This document shows positions 53,023-64,000 of a stretch of 64,000 bases of DNA, piece after piece. A program made the position numbers and the translations under genes. A model generated the notes under the pieces. The model was not told the DNA's origin, made no database searches, and was given only the letters and a program-made list of their open reading frames with translations. The stretch is from Apostichopus japonicus (taxonomy: Eukaryota; Echinodermata; Holothuroidea; Aspidochirotida; Stichopodidae). The stretch lies in NCBI RefSeq assembly GCF_037975245.1, contig NC_092576.1, positions 6,062,001 through 6,126,000 of the forward strand, given 5' to 3'. Position 1 is the first letter of the stretch. The number at the start of each line of letters is the position of its first letter.

Positions 53023-54023
53023 ATTAACATGTATAGAACAGGATAATGAAATATGAAAGGAGAATGTGAAGATCATCGAGGAATGATTGGCCAAACTAAA
53101 GACATATAGTTTACATCATGCTTTTCTTCTCAACAAGCACGAACGATTTTTAGAGAAGAATTTATCTCCTACAGTAGGCATAAAATCAGTCATTGTCTCG
53201 TTTGTTCTCTTATTAGAGAATGACTTGACATTGAATGATTTGCAGGAGCAAGAGAAATGTTCAGTAAAATTTTGGAGTATTGGTTAGGGTCTCTGGAAAT
53301 TCAAGCTCATTTTAGATGCATTCATTACTAAAAACTTAAACAGTTCTCTAAAATGGGAAAATATTGAACTATTGAATTATGCTTCTTCCTGCTCAAGAAA
53401 TATTTATAAATTACTGCTTACTCGTAGTTAATCGCCATGTTACTGCAATCAACTGTTTAAGTTAATTGAATTTTCGACACGTTAGTAGCAATGTTTTATC
53501 GTCCAGTAAAAGGATACTGCTTCTTTATTTTTACTGTGGAGGATTTGAGGAGACATGAAATCATGCTTTGACGGATTGAGAATTCACTTCTAATTTCTTG
53601 TAAGGTGTCACGACTACTATTTTTGTCAGATTTGTTTCAACATTTAACAAGAAATTAGTTATTATGTGATTGTCTTATTTTCTTATTTTCAACAGGGAAC
53701 ATTTTTTTCTTTGTAAGAAAATCACTGAAGAGCGACCACCTGTTAATGGCTTTATAAGCAAAGTATAAGGTTTATGTTAAAAAGTAGAAAGCTAGACTCC
53801 GAGAAAGGCTCATATAAAGTATGAGGAATTAAGACGTTCCTTTTATTATTGTAAAATGTTATATGAAGGATAAACTGAATATATCTGTATTTGCAAGATT
53901 TCCTCTATATGAAAGCCTAAAGATAATGTATTGTCTTCTACTTTGTGATATTTGTAAATACAACCACCACAATAAACTGATGCAAATGAACTATGAATGT
54001 CGTTATCAAAGAAATCGACTTAC
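53023..54023 (-). other. Intron of copy R, no feature seen
   Basis: AT-rich intron between the SINE and the Ig1 exon. Only short open frames are present and I recognise nothing in them. Confidence 0.5.
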
Positions 54024-54353
54024 CATAGACAACTACACGAACATCTTCAAAGATAGGATCTTCGTCTATAGTGGCCAATGTCGTTTCTCTGAAAACATGA
54101 TTATGTTTGGTGGAAACTTTGGTGATTATAAGAGATCCATTGGGGTGAACTAGGTATTCTCCGGACTTATATCCGGGCCCAGATATTCTACCTTCTGTGA
54201 GGGATATAAATGGTCGATCGTTGCTAGTCACATTGGTTGAATTAAACCAAACTGCTCCATATAAATCACCAGGATAGTTGCAGGATATCGTACCTTTCTT
54301 TCCTAATTGCAGATATTGCGGAGACTGGCACTCATCTGATGAAACAACCGTGC
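54024..54353 (-). CDS. Copy R exon 2: Ig-like domain 1
   Basis: A 110-codon exon, phase 1 on both sides. It has the B-strand Cys (GTISCNYPG), the core Trp (AVWFN) and a late GSLIITKVS strand typical of V-type Ig folds. The usual F-strand YxC is replaced by FRETTLA, so the standard disulfide is not possible as read; an extra Cys near the start (DECQS) may pair instead. N-glycosylation sequons occur at NST and NVT. Confidence 0.75.
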
Positions 54354-54400
54354 CTGTAATTGAAGAAAAAGACGTTTACCTTGTTTCATATCAAATTAAA

Positions 54401-54404
54401 GTTG

Positions 54405-54470
<66 letters not shown>
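54401..54470. repeat. TA dinucleotide microsatellite
   Basis: A run of about 35 TA/AT units in the first intron of copy R, less than 50 bases from the Ig1 exon acceptor. Confidence 0.9.
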
Positions 54471-54472
<2 letters not shown>

Positions 54473-54917
54473 ATTTCCCCCCTCAGACTGAGTTCAAAAT
54501 GTATAAATTGGTACATGTCAAAGTAACATAGAACCACCATATGAAATAGTAATTAGTTTTGACTTTCATTCGACTACTGTTTAAAAATACCATTCAATTG
54601 ACACCCTAACCCAACCACACTGCCCAACCAGAATAGCATCCTTCATATTGCATTTCCACCAGTATTCAAGAACCTTTCACCACATATGCGAAAGTCACCG
54701 CCCCCAATACCTGTCCAATCTTCCCTTCCAATATTGGGCGTATGCATGTGATGTGATTGAGTAAGTACTGATCCAGACATAGCAAATCCTAATACCGAAG
54801 TACACGTCTTTCATTTCACTTCTTGTATCTACATGTAACCCTTCCCTCTCCCTTACATCTATAAACCATCGCAGTCCCACCCCCACTCTCCAAGATAAAT
54901 TCGGTACTGAATCTTAC

Positions 54918-54972
54918 CACTTAATGAGCACCAAAGGATAGCAGAGATTACAAAAAGGTTTGTGGTAGACAT
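54918..54972 (-). CDS. Copy R exon 1: signal peptide
   Basis: ATG at 54972 reads MSTTNLFVISAILWCSLS, a short polar start and a hydrophobic core, then a GTAAGA donor in phase 1. A TTTTCAG directly before the ATG could be an acceptor, so an untranslated exon may lie upstream. Gene 3 at 61577 has the same arrangement: short signal exon, phase-1 donor. Confidence 0.75.
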
Positions 54973-56121
54973 CTGAAAATGGAAGAAAACTGACACTTAA
55001 TTGAACTCCTGACATAAATTGATCGTGGGACATCACGAAATAATGGAAATCAGGTCTGGTATTCAGAATGGCTCTCTATAGACCTGTGGGCACGGTTTGT
55101 TGTGAAATAAATATAGGATGGTTTCTAATCTATGACATATGGGTTATATTACTGTCTGATTTATGACTAAACATTAATGATAAACAAAAACCATTTATGT
55201 TATACTTGCAATGTGACGCTACATATGGACATACACCTTAAAAGGATATACTGAAGGACATGCATATGTACAGAGACACGCAGAAGACTCAGAGATGATG
55301 GTGGGGTTGGGGATACTTCGACTTTTGGGGTAGGGGAGTGTACCCTTGTAGTCCATAAGTTAGGTCTAAAGGCAATGCTGTGCTTTATAATACTTTACTT
55401 GTATGCTGTAGAAAGATATGCTACTCCGGTTTACATGTATAGTGTAACGTTCGTCAGCATATATATTTTACAGGGCAACCCTTCACATTAAGATATGCAC
55501 ATGGCATATTGCATACCATAGAATTAGAGGTAGGACGAATGAAGTGCTGAAGCCACTTATCCAACTGGTGGCGCTTTGCTTGTACGTCAAGAAAGTACGA
55601 GTGCGTACTACAAACACTACGTCCTTGACGTTACTGAAGTGATGAAGTTGACATAAATCACTCAAAATGGTGATATCGTAGGCCGCATTAAGGTGCCCAA
55701 ATCGTCAAAACTTTGCCAGTGGACTGCAGTTTCACAAGTAATTCTTACGAAGCGATATAAGAAGCAATTAAATGAATACAATTATAGCTACTGCTGTATT
55801 GTTATATACTGGACCCATGATATAGTTATCCTAGGCCCCTAAACCGACTACGGCTGCCTTTTCAGTTGCGATATGACAAAAGCCTAATAAAAAAACTTAT
55901 CACCAATTCAGTTTACTTAAAACCGTATCCTTAACGATAGATCCACATCCCAGAATAACATTGGATGACGGTTTTGATGTATTGAGCTTATCACTAACAA
56001 TTCAGTAAAAGGAAAATAAGCTTAGCCTAACTTAAGCCTTTGTACGTAGCTTTGCCCTTGGTCTAAATTAGGGAACCTAGGTCATAATTTAAGTTTAGCA
56101 CTTTTTAGTCTATTAACATAT
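54973..56121 (-). promoter_or_regulatory. Upstream region of copy R (probable promoter and 5' UTR)
   Basis: This stretch lies between the signal-peptide ATG and foldback copy 2, so any promoter of copy R must be here or across the transposon. I see no clear TATA box or conserved block. If the inferred inversion is real, its distal edge at 56119-56121 is a rearrangement breakpoint. Confidence 0.4.
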
Positions 56122-59100
56122 TAGACCGGCAGCCCAGTGCACTTTGATCAAACGAACGAGGTACCAATATCTGAGTATTGGAACATTTGTGGAAAAACCC
56201 AGTATATCCAAAAGTGGATGTCTGCCGTGGTCGCTCTGCTGCATGTGGCCCCTGGGGCCGGTTAAAGGGGGTCCAAAAATTCATCTGATCAAACGAACGA
56301 GGTACCACTTGAAACCAATGTCAACTTAATGCATGAATGCCACATAGTACTGAATGGCCCATGCCAGACAAATTTTCTGCTGCAAAGGGCCCGCCAGACG
56401 CCCAAGAAGGGCCCCTAAAAAAATGCATCTGATCAAACGAACAAGGTACCACTTGAAACCAATGTCAACTTTATGCATGAATGCCACAAAGTACTGAATG
56501 GCCTATGCCAGACAAATTTTCTGCTGCTAAGGGCCCGCCAAACGCCCCCAAATATGGCCCAAATGCCCGTTAGCGTAGCATTGACCCAGATTAAATATGC
56601 AAGGTACCACTCAAAACCGGTTTGGAATGTTCGGGTTGATCTTACAGACTATGGAAATCATCATGCCAGACAAATTTTCTGCTACAAAGGGCCCGCCAGA
56701 CGCCCCAAAAGGGCCCATAAAAATGCATTTGATCAAACGAACGAGGTACCACTTGAAACCAATGTCAACTTAATGCATGAATGTCACAAAGTACTGAATG
56801 GCCTATGCCAGACAAATTTTCTGCTGCTAAGGGCCCGCCAGACGCCCCCAAATATGGCCCAAATGCCCGTTAGCGTAGCATTGACCCAGATTAAATATGC
56901 AAGGTACCACTCAAAATCGGTTTGGAATGTTCGGGTTGATCTTACAGACTATGGAAATCATCATGCCAGACAAATTTTCTGCTACAAACGGGCTAACAGA
57001 CACACTAAAAAAGGGCCCCCAAATGGGCCATGATCAATCATAGTTGGTACCACACAAAACCAATATTAAATGCAAAGGTACTTTCCACAGAGTAAAGAAC
57101 TGCCAATGCAAGACAAATTTTCTTCTGCATAGGTCCCACCAGATAGAAAGTATAGGTGGCCCAATGCGGCCCTATATGGGCCTAATGAATTGTATATCGA
57201 TGCAGACTATATGTGCCTTGTGACATGACATTTGTAGCATTCCACAGAGTAAAGAAATGCCAATACAATACAAATTTTCTTCTGCAAAGTGCCCACCACA
57301 TGTAAAAAAAAATTATGCAGTTTAAATAGTTAAGATACCACAAGAAACCAATCTATAACAATCAAGAACATCCTGAATTATTCAAATTCCTTCCCGCTAC
57401 ATAGGCCAATGGAATAATGAGATAAGTATACTAGTAGGTGTGTATCAATTACTGAACATTTCATTGAGCAAAACAAAAATGACGCGAACTCAGTCTTTGA
57501 GGGAGATCCTGACAGTTATAATGCATTCTCAAATCCATTCTTTTTCCTTTTATCCATTCTTTTTCCTTTTATCCAGTCAGTACTTTGTATCGTGAGCAGT
57601 GTTTAACTTGGCAGTTACTTTGTTTCGCTGGAAACACTGGAGCAGATTAAAATCAGTTTATGTATTGTAAATAAGAAACCCAAAATCATTTTGTATCTTA
57701 AAACAATGTGTTTAAAATCAAAGTTTAAAACAAAGTTTAAAATCTTGAGAAAGAACGCTTAAGTGTCATCTTAAGACATACATGTAGTCGAACAAAAGAG
57801 ATTGTTTTGTTTCTTAAGCTCAGACAAAGAAACAATTATCAAACAGTGGTGAAAATGCTTTATAACGTGTACTTAACGATAAAGGTTTGGGTTGAAACTG
57901 TCCAATATGGTTTTTAAAAGATACATAATTGAAGCATAGAAATGTATATGTACCTTTATGCTAGGTACACCCTTTAAAGGACTTAAAATGCTAAGATTGA
58001 ACAAACAAATACTGATATCACCACGTATGACTCCATTCCTTGATACAAAATATAAAATGAGTAATCGGCCTATATTACTCCATCTTGGTCTTTTAGAACT
58101 TCCATCATTACACTAATTCAATTCGAATAGCTTGTAACAAGTCCAACAAATAGATGTGGCATCCATTTTTCAGAAATATGAATGCTAGATGAGGGTTTTT
58201 GTTTTCATCTATGAAGGAATCTTTTACCTTTCAAGAAAGTCATCTTGCTAGTTTAAAATGTACTAAAATCATAATTGGCAAAGATAGTAACAAAAGATCA
58301 CTATGTGATTACTCTGAACATGACACATGTTAGGTTCGAAGTATAAGAACTGAGAATTCATGTCTCTTGACAGTGATTAAACACTGGAGTGTGTGCATTG
58401 TAAAAAGACATTGCATTTGCCATTCAGACAGATCTCAAAAGAATCATTACTAAGTTTATGAAAATTAAGTATTCCCATGAACTTGATTCTAAAAAGACAA
58501 TGGAAGCTCAAATCTATGTTTCATTGTCGGAGTCATCACTCCAAGATGATGGTTCAGTACTTGAATCATCGGCATCAAACTCGGAAGCCACATCTGGTCG
58601 GCTACTTTGAAAATCTTCGCTCAGTTCCCCCTCTTGGAATAGATGATCTGGGAGAGCCGGTCCCTCAAACCAGTCAGGGCTGTAGCACCCATTCTTGCTC
58701 TTCCAACCGTAGTTCTGTGGATCCAAGCCAGGCAAGACTCTTCCTCAGAGTGTTAGAATTATAATGTGGGGAACTGTAATTTTTGCCCAGGCCAGCAAAT
58801 CCCAAAATATTTAGAGGCTAAGGTGAAAGTGTTATCTTTATTTTGCTTAGAGCAGCGAATAGCTAAATAAGATAAAACACTGGTCTTGTGTACAGTAACT
58901 CCAATTTATGCTGGAAACAATATAATCATGAGCTTGAAATGTCATGTTACAAGGCACATATATCCAATTCTTTAGACCCATATATAGGGCCACATTGGGC
59001 CACCTATTCTTTCTATCTGGTGGGACCTATGCAGAAGAAAATTTGTCTTGCATTGGCAGTTCTTTACTCTGTGGAAAGTACCTTTGCATTTAATATTGTT

Positions 59101-59917
59101 TTTGTGTGGTTCCAAACCGGTTTTGAGTGGTACCTTGCATATTTAATCTGGGTCAATGCTACGATAATGGGCATTTTGGGCCATATTTGGGGGCGTCTGG
59201 CGGGCCCTTAGCAGTAGAAAATTTGTCTGGCATAGGCCATTCAGTACTTTGTGGCATTCATGCATTAAGTTGACATTGGTTTCAAGTGGTACCTCGTTCG
59301 TTTGATCAAATGCATTTTTTATGGGCCCTTTTGGGGCGTCTGGCGGGCCCTTTGTAGCAGAAAATTTGTCTGGCATGATGATTTCCATAGTCTGTAAGAT
59401 CAACCCGAACATTCCAAACCGATTTTGAGTGGTACCTTGCATATTTCATCTGGGTCAATGCTACGCTAACGGGCATTTGGGCCATATTTGGGGGCGTCTG
59501 GCGGGCCCTTAGCAGCAGAAAATTTGTCTGGCATGGGCCATTCAGTACTTTGTGGCATTCATGCATTAAGTTGACATTGGTTTCAAGTGGTACCTCGTTC
59601 GTTTGATCAGATGCATTTTTTTAGGGGCCCTTCTTGGGCGTCTGGCGGGCCCTTTGCAGCAGAAAATTTGTCTGGCATGGGCCATTCAATACTATGTGGC
59701 ATTCATGCATTAAGTTGACATTGGTTTCAAGTGGTACCTCGTTCGTTTGATCAGATGCATTTTTGGGCCCCCTTTAACCGGCCCCAGGGGCCACATGCAG
59801 CAGAGCGACCACGGCAGACATCCACTTTTGGATATACTGGGTTTTTCCACAAATGTTCCAATACTCAGATATTGGTACCTCGTTCGTTTGATCAAAGTGC
59901 ACTGGGCTGCCGGTCTA
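56122..59917. mobile_element. Foldback DNA transposon, copy 2 (FB2), long form
   Basis: The termini and subterminal repeats are nearly identical to FB1 (TAGACCGGCAG at 56122, CTGCCGGTCTA ending 59917). The left arm holds two ~300-bp units and the right arm just over one, in inverted orientation. The unique 57000-59000 centre is AT-rich and includes a 73-codon minus-strand frame. The flanks TAT (56119-56121) and TGA (59918-59920) do not match. After 59917 comes sequence matching 9820 onward. Near-identity of the arms suggests recent activity or gene conversion. Confidence 0.9.
58514..58735 (-). CDS. Uncharacterised acidic 73-aa frame in the centre of FB2
   Basis: The frame reads MPGLDPQNYGWKSKNGCYSP, then DWFEGPALPDHLFQ, and ends in an acidic tail rich in D, E and S (SDDSDNET). 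An aromatic/Gly core followed by an acidic C-terminus looks like the last exon of a larger protein, perhaps the transposase of this family. I cannot name the family. No partner exon is identified upstream, and it may be a remnant. Confidence 0.3.
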   Translation of the reverse strand: MPGLDPQNYGWKSKNGCYSPDWFEGPALPDHLFQEGELSEDFQSSRPDVASEFDADDSSTEPSSWSDDSDNET

Positions 59918-60583
<666 letters not shown>

Positions 60584-60610
60584 TAATTGAAATCGTAATG
60601 TGTTGAAAAA

Positions 60611-61576
60611 TATATATCTATATTATTACTGTCATTGTTATTAACAACCCATTACATTAAATAATCTAGTATTTTGCCAATAATACTCAACATTGAAATG
60701 GAAAATGTAATTTTCAACAGACATTCACGTCTTATCCTACTGCCAATGAACTTATATACATTAAATTTTATATTCACGTCTGTGTCTTAAAAGCAATGAG
60801 TGCATACTTGTCATTGTGACCAAATAAAGGAAGAAAGAAAGTCATAAAATAATGTAGTCGTTTCGTCATTTAATTTACTTGCAATTATTATATTCACCTT
60901 CTAACTGGGAAATGTGGTTAAAAAGATAAGAGAAAACGTCCAAATAGTTTTAATTCCCTTTGCAGATATAATATTTGAAATAGATAATGAGAAAGTTAAT
61001 AGGATGGGAGATATCCATGAAATGAACCATTCCTTATCCAAATTTGAAAAACCTCAGACCACAATGACTAACATGCATATAATCACTGAAAAGCATATGC
61101 GTAGGAGCCCAATTTGGTATTTTGGAGGAGCGGGGGGGGGGGGGTGGGGGCTGTAACAACTTGCCCGAAAAAATAACCAAAATTGTTCGCGCCCTCCGCG
61201 CGCGTTCAACATGTTAATGTCCATATCCTATTGGCTTTTACATTAGTAACGGCCAATTAGTCGGGCAAGCTTAGAACTTTATTTTAATTACTAAGGAAAA
61301 TCATTTTAAACTATTGATTTCCTTTAGCTACATCATAACAATTTTTTTTTCAGTATATAAATTAATAACCTGGTTTAGCTATACTCGGTGAAGTACAGAA
61401 ATTCGCCATTGTCAGTTCCACTGACAACTTAACACAATGCTTTTACCTCGCCATCTTTGGAGGTCAAACGCAGCGAACAATGCAAGAATTAAATCAGTTT
61501 TAAGTAATCGGTCAACCCGATGTAGTCACCATTTAAGATATTAAAGCTGAGTCGGTTAAGGACAGTCATTAACAAG
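60611..61576 (+). promoter_or_regulatory. Upstream region and probable 5' UTR of gene 3
   Basis: No coding frame is supported. A G-run lies at 61131-61143, followed by GTTCGCGCCCTCCGCGCGCG. A short inverted pair, CTTGCCCGA (61161) and TCGGGCAAG (61264), frames about 100 bases and may be a small MITE. The 5' UTR of gene 3 presumably begins somewhere after 61380, but no core promoter motif is clear. Confidence 0.4.
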
Positions 61577-61622
61577 ATGGCAACGATGGCTTCTACATGT
61601 GTATTAGTGGTCTTATCAATTG
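61577..61622 (+). CDS. Gene 3, exon 1: signal peptide of a further receptor-like gene (rest outside window)
   Basis: ATG at 61577 reads MATMASTCVLVVLSI, a signal-peptide-like hydrophobic start, then a GTGAGT donor in phase 1. Length, phase and type match exon 1 of copy R (54918-54972). No second exon is seen before 64000; the intron is filled with tandem repeats. That it is another member of the Ig receptor family is inferred from exon design and position only. Confidence 0.5.
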
Positions 61623-61739
61623 GTGAGTATAATGTCATTCATGCTACTAAAGCAACCAAGTAAATGTGTCGCAAATGTGTTTCAATGTACAGTAAATGTT
61701 AACAATTTCTACAAAGTCATCGTAAATATACTATACATT

Positions 61740-62420
61740 CCAATCTAGGTTTTTGTCTACTCAGACACTTCCATCGACTGCCTCTGTCAAGCTGAGATAT
61801 CTTTCAAGTTGTTCTTATCTACTCAATCATTCAAGCTGTTAAAGTTATAAAAGTCTCCGATGTGCACCCAAGTTTTAAAACTCACCGATTAAATAATTGA
61901 TTTCACCTCATTCTTTTTAATGAGTTTAGAAAATCACCTATCGTTCTGTCACAGTACTTAAAGTCTTGAAAATAACCAAATAATTCCATGTCAATTTATA
62001 AATCGTTAAGTGTGATTAAATATTACAAAGCACTGAAATATTGTATGTCCTCTTAGCCTCCTCAGCGTACCTATAGTGTGTCCGTCATTGGATCTTTACG
62101 GGACCTAAGTCTTTCAGTGTAAGCTACCTAGTTTTGCAAAACACCGAAATACTTGAAGCACTTAAGTATTCGACATATGTCATGCTATATGATCTTACAA
62201 TGTACCTAAGTTTTGGAAACCAATGAAATATTCCATATTTACCGAAGTAGTTCATCGCACATAAGCTTTGCAAATCACTGGAGTATTTTAATGCTGTTAC
62301 TGTTATGTATTTGTAATGACCGAAACTGTTTATGTCACAAACGGCTTTCAATGTACCTAAGTTTTGAAATCACCGAAACGGTTATGTCGTATAATTCTTC
62401 CTGTTTCTGTAATTCATTTT
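61740..62420 (+). repeat. Degenerate repeat in gene 3 intron 1
   Basis: The motif AATGTACCTAAGTTTTGAAATCACCGAAA recurs in worn form near 61865, 62100, 62200, 62265 and 62350, at roughly 70-80 base steps. No terminus is visible. Confidence 0.5.
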
Positions 62421-62734
62421 TCTTCAATCAAGTCGCTAAGGTCGACTCATTCTTTCATGGCTATTACATCTTAAACGGTTTCATTCAGATTTACTACATT
62501 ATTCTTGGCTGGGAATTCGTAAACATTTCAGGTTAACAGGTTTGTAGCCACCGGGGGAGATGCACACAGGCCCAGGAATAATTTTCAGAACTTCCTCCAA
62601 ATGACTTACATTTTATATGAAACGCACGCAAAGTCGAATCTACACTATGCTCATATATTACTTCCCTATAGTTCATATGCGATTATAGCGATATCTCTCG
62701 TAATGTTAGAAACTCCGTGACGAGCACGTTTGAC

Positions 62735-63350
62735 GCTCAGCTTTATCGTATGATGCTCAGTGATGCTGAGATCCGAGGTGTCATATGCTGAGCGGTGCTG
62801 AGATCCGAGGTATCATATGCTGAGCGGTGCTGAGATCCGTGGTGTCATATGCTGAGTGGTGCTGAGATCCGAGGTGTCATATGCTGAGTGGTGCTGTGAT
62901 CGTGGTGTCATATGCTGAGATCCGTGGTGTAATATGATGAGTGGTGCTGAGATCCGTGGTGTCATATGCTGAGCGGTGATGAGATCCGTGGTGTCATATG
63001 CTGAGTGGTACTGAGATCCGTGTTGTCATCATGGTGAGCGGTGCTGAGATCAGTGGTGTCATATCCTGAGTGGTGCTGAGATCCGTGGTGTCATATGCTG
63101 AGTGGTGCTGAGATCCGAGGTGTCATATGCTGAGTGGTGCTGAGATCAGTGGTGTCATATCCTGAGTGGTGCTGAGATCCGTGGTGTCATATGCTGAGTG
63201 GTGCTGAGATCCGAGGTGTCATATGCTGAGTGGTGCTGAGATCCGTGGTTTCATATCCTGAGCGGTGCTGAGATCCGTGGTGTCATATGCTGAGTGGTGC
63301 TGAGATCCGTGGGGTTTTATGCTGAGTGGTGCTGAGATCCGTGGTGTCAC
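62735..63350 (+). repeat. 32-bp minisatellite in gene 3 intron 1
   Basis: About 19 units built on GTGCTGAGATCCGTGGTGTC then ATATGCTGAGTG. Frequent variants are CCGAGG for CCGTGG and GCGGTG for GTGGTG, plus a few shortened units near 62890-62930. Confidence 0.9.
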
Positions 63351-63469
63351 GCTTAGTGATGATTTGGCAATTGTGCGTAACAACATTATGATGTATATTG
63401 AAAGTGAAATGTATGATGTCATAGCCAGCATGATGGGAATGGTTGAGAAACTAAGAATATTATTACAAC

Positions 63470-64000
63470 TGAGATGTCTTGTTGTCTAAGGTGGGCTTGC
63501 TGTGTGATGATTTGCGGTTATAAGTGATGACCTGTGATGTATTAAGATCGCGTTAGTATGTGTAAGGATAAAACAATGCGTGATTCCATAGCCAGGTGGA
63601 CGGAGAGCGATAACATCGGGTCAGCGTGTAGTTATGATGAGATGTCGTGTTGTCATGGTTCGTGATGCTATGTGATGATTTGCGGTTATAAGTGATGACC
63701 TGTGATGTATTATGATAGCGTTAGTATGTGTAATGATAGAATAATGCGTGATTCCATAGCCAAGTGGATGGAGAGCGATAACATCGGGTCAGCGTGTAGT
63801 TATGATGAGATGTCGTGTTGTCATGGTTTGTACTGATGTGTGATGATTTGCGGTTATAAGTGATGACCTGTGATGTATTAAGATCGCGTTAGTATGTGTA
63901 ATGATAGAATAATGCGTGACTCCATAGCCAGGTGGACGGAGAGCGATTACATCGGGTCAGCGTGTAGTTATGATGAGATGTCGTGTTGTCATGGTTCGTG
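63470..64000 (+). repeat. 168-bp tandem repeat running off the window
   Basis: TGATGATTTGCGGTTATAAG recurs at 63505, 63673 and 63841, exactly 168 bases apart, with long near-identical bodies (TCCATAGCCAGGTGGACGGA, ATCGGGTCAGCGTGTAG). At least three units are visible and the array continues past the right edge. Confidence 0.92.

Larger units (their letters stand above)
19903..54972 (-). pseudogene. Receptor copy R: Ig-type membrane receptor with LRR-like tail, disrupted
   Basis: Thirteen coding exons are inferred on the minus strand: 54972-54918, 54353-54024, 49691-49061, 48685-48581, 46922-46839, 46589-46498, 45513-45302, 44916-44868 plus 40656-40638 (one exon split by a transposon), 39902-39835, 39624-39580, 38340-38317, 36703-36687 and 19960-19903. 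They total 1,789 bases; removing the one surplus base in the A7 run gives 596 codons including the stop. Layout: signal peptide, Ig1, Ig2-Ig3, transmembrane helix with an RRRR stop-transfer, then a tail of about 215 residues. The early introns are phase 1, as is usual for Ig exons. Lesions are the frameshift at 49624-49630 and a 4.2 kb insertion that brings an in-frame stop after about 11 codons. The frameshift could be a sequencing error; the insertion cannot be dismissed so easily. Confidence 0.8.

Noticed and set aside
18338-59917. TA dinucleotide as the foldback target duplication (Tc1/mariner type)
   Set aside because: TA fits each end locally because the terminus itself is TAGACC…GGTCTA. 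The empty site in copy L and the restored flanks both support a 3-bp duplication outside the TA instead.

Overview
This is a eukaryotic, AT-rich, intron-rich window dense in repeats, most likely from a marine deuterostome invertebrate. My best guess is an echinoderm, perhaps a sea cucumber. That rests on the style of the immunoglobulin (Ig) receptor genes and the repeat families, not on any search. There are no bacterial genes, CRISPR arrays or operons. Almost all long open frames come from one intronic minisatellite.

Genes. Two paralogous receptor genes lie tail to tail. Copy L (plus strand, exons from 369 to 9676) enters the window after its membrane exon, so only nine cytoplasmic-tail exons and the stop are visible. 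Copy R (minus strand, 54972 down to 19903) has all 13 inferred coding exons: signal peptide, one Ig-like exon, a two-Ig exon, a transmembrane exon and a tail with a leucine-rich-repeat-like segment. The tail exons of L and R match one for one in order, splice phase and nearly always length. R carries two lesions, an extra base in an A7 run at 49624-49630 and a 4.2 kb transposon inside an exon (40657-44865). A third gene begins on the plus strand with a signal-peptide exon at 61577-61622.

Repeats. Between 9.8 and 19.8 kb lie retroelement tails, a P-like element with a THAP exon (12626-15173, exact 8-bp target duplication), a nested MITE, a decayed P-type transposase (16745-18040) and a foldback element (18338-19755). 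The last intron of R holds a roughly 16.5 kb minisatellite (20105-36600) of 39-bp units with a 41-bp marker unit that recurs 27 times. The same intron of L has only about 0.85 kb of the related repeat. Introns of R also hold a deleted CR1-like LINE, a tRNA-derived SINE and TA microsatellites. A second foldback copy lies at 56122-59917, followed by a satellite-like stretch matching the one just downstream of gene L. The window ends in 32-bp and 168-bp tandem repeats inside the first intron of gene 3.

Main result. The two foldback copies have mismatched 3-bp flanks as they stand (ATA/TCA and TAT/TGA). If the segment between them is flipped, the flanks become perfect duplications (ATA/ATA and TGA/TGA). 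The same flip rejoins gene R with the downstream sequence that follows gene L, and puts all three receptor genes in one orientation. This is a strong footprint of an inversion by recombination between inverted transposon copies, or of an assembly error at the same repeats.
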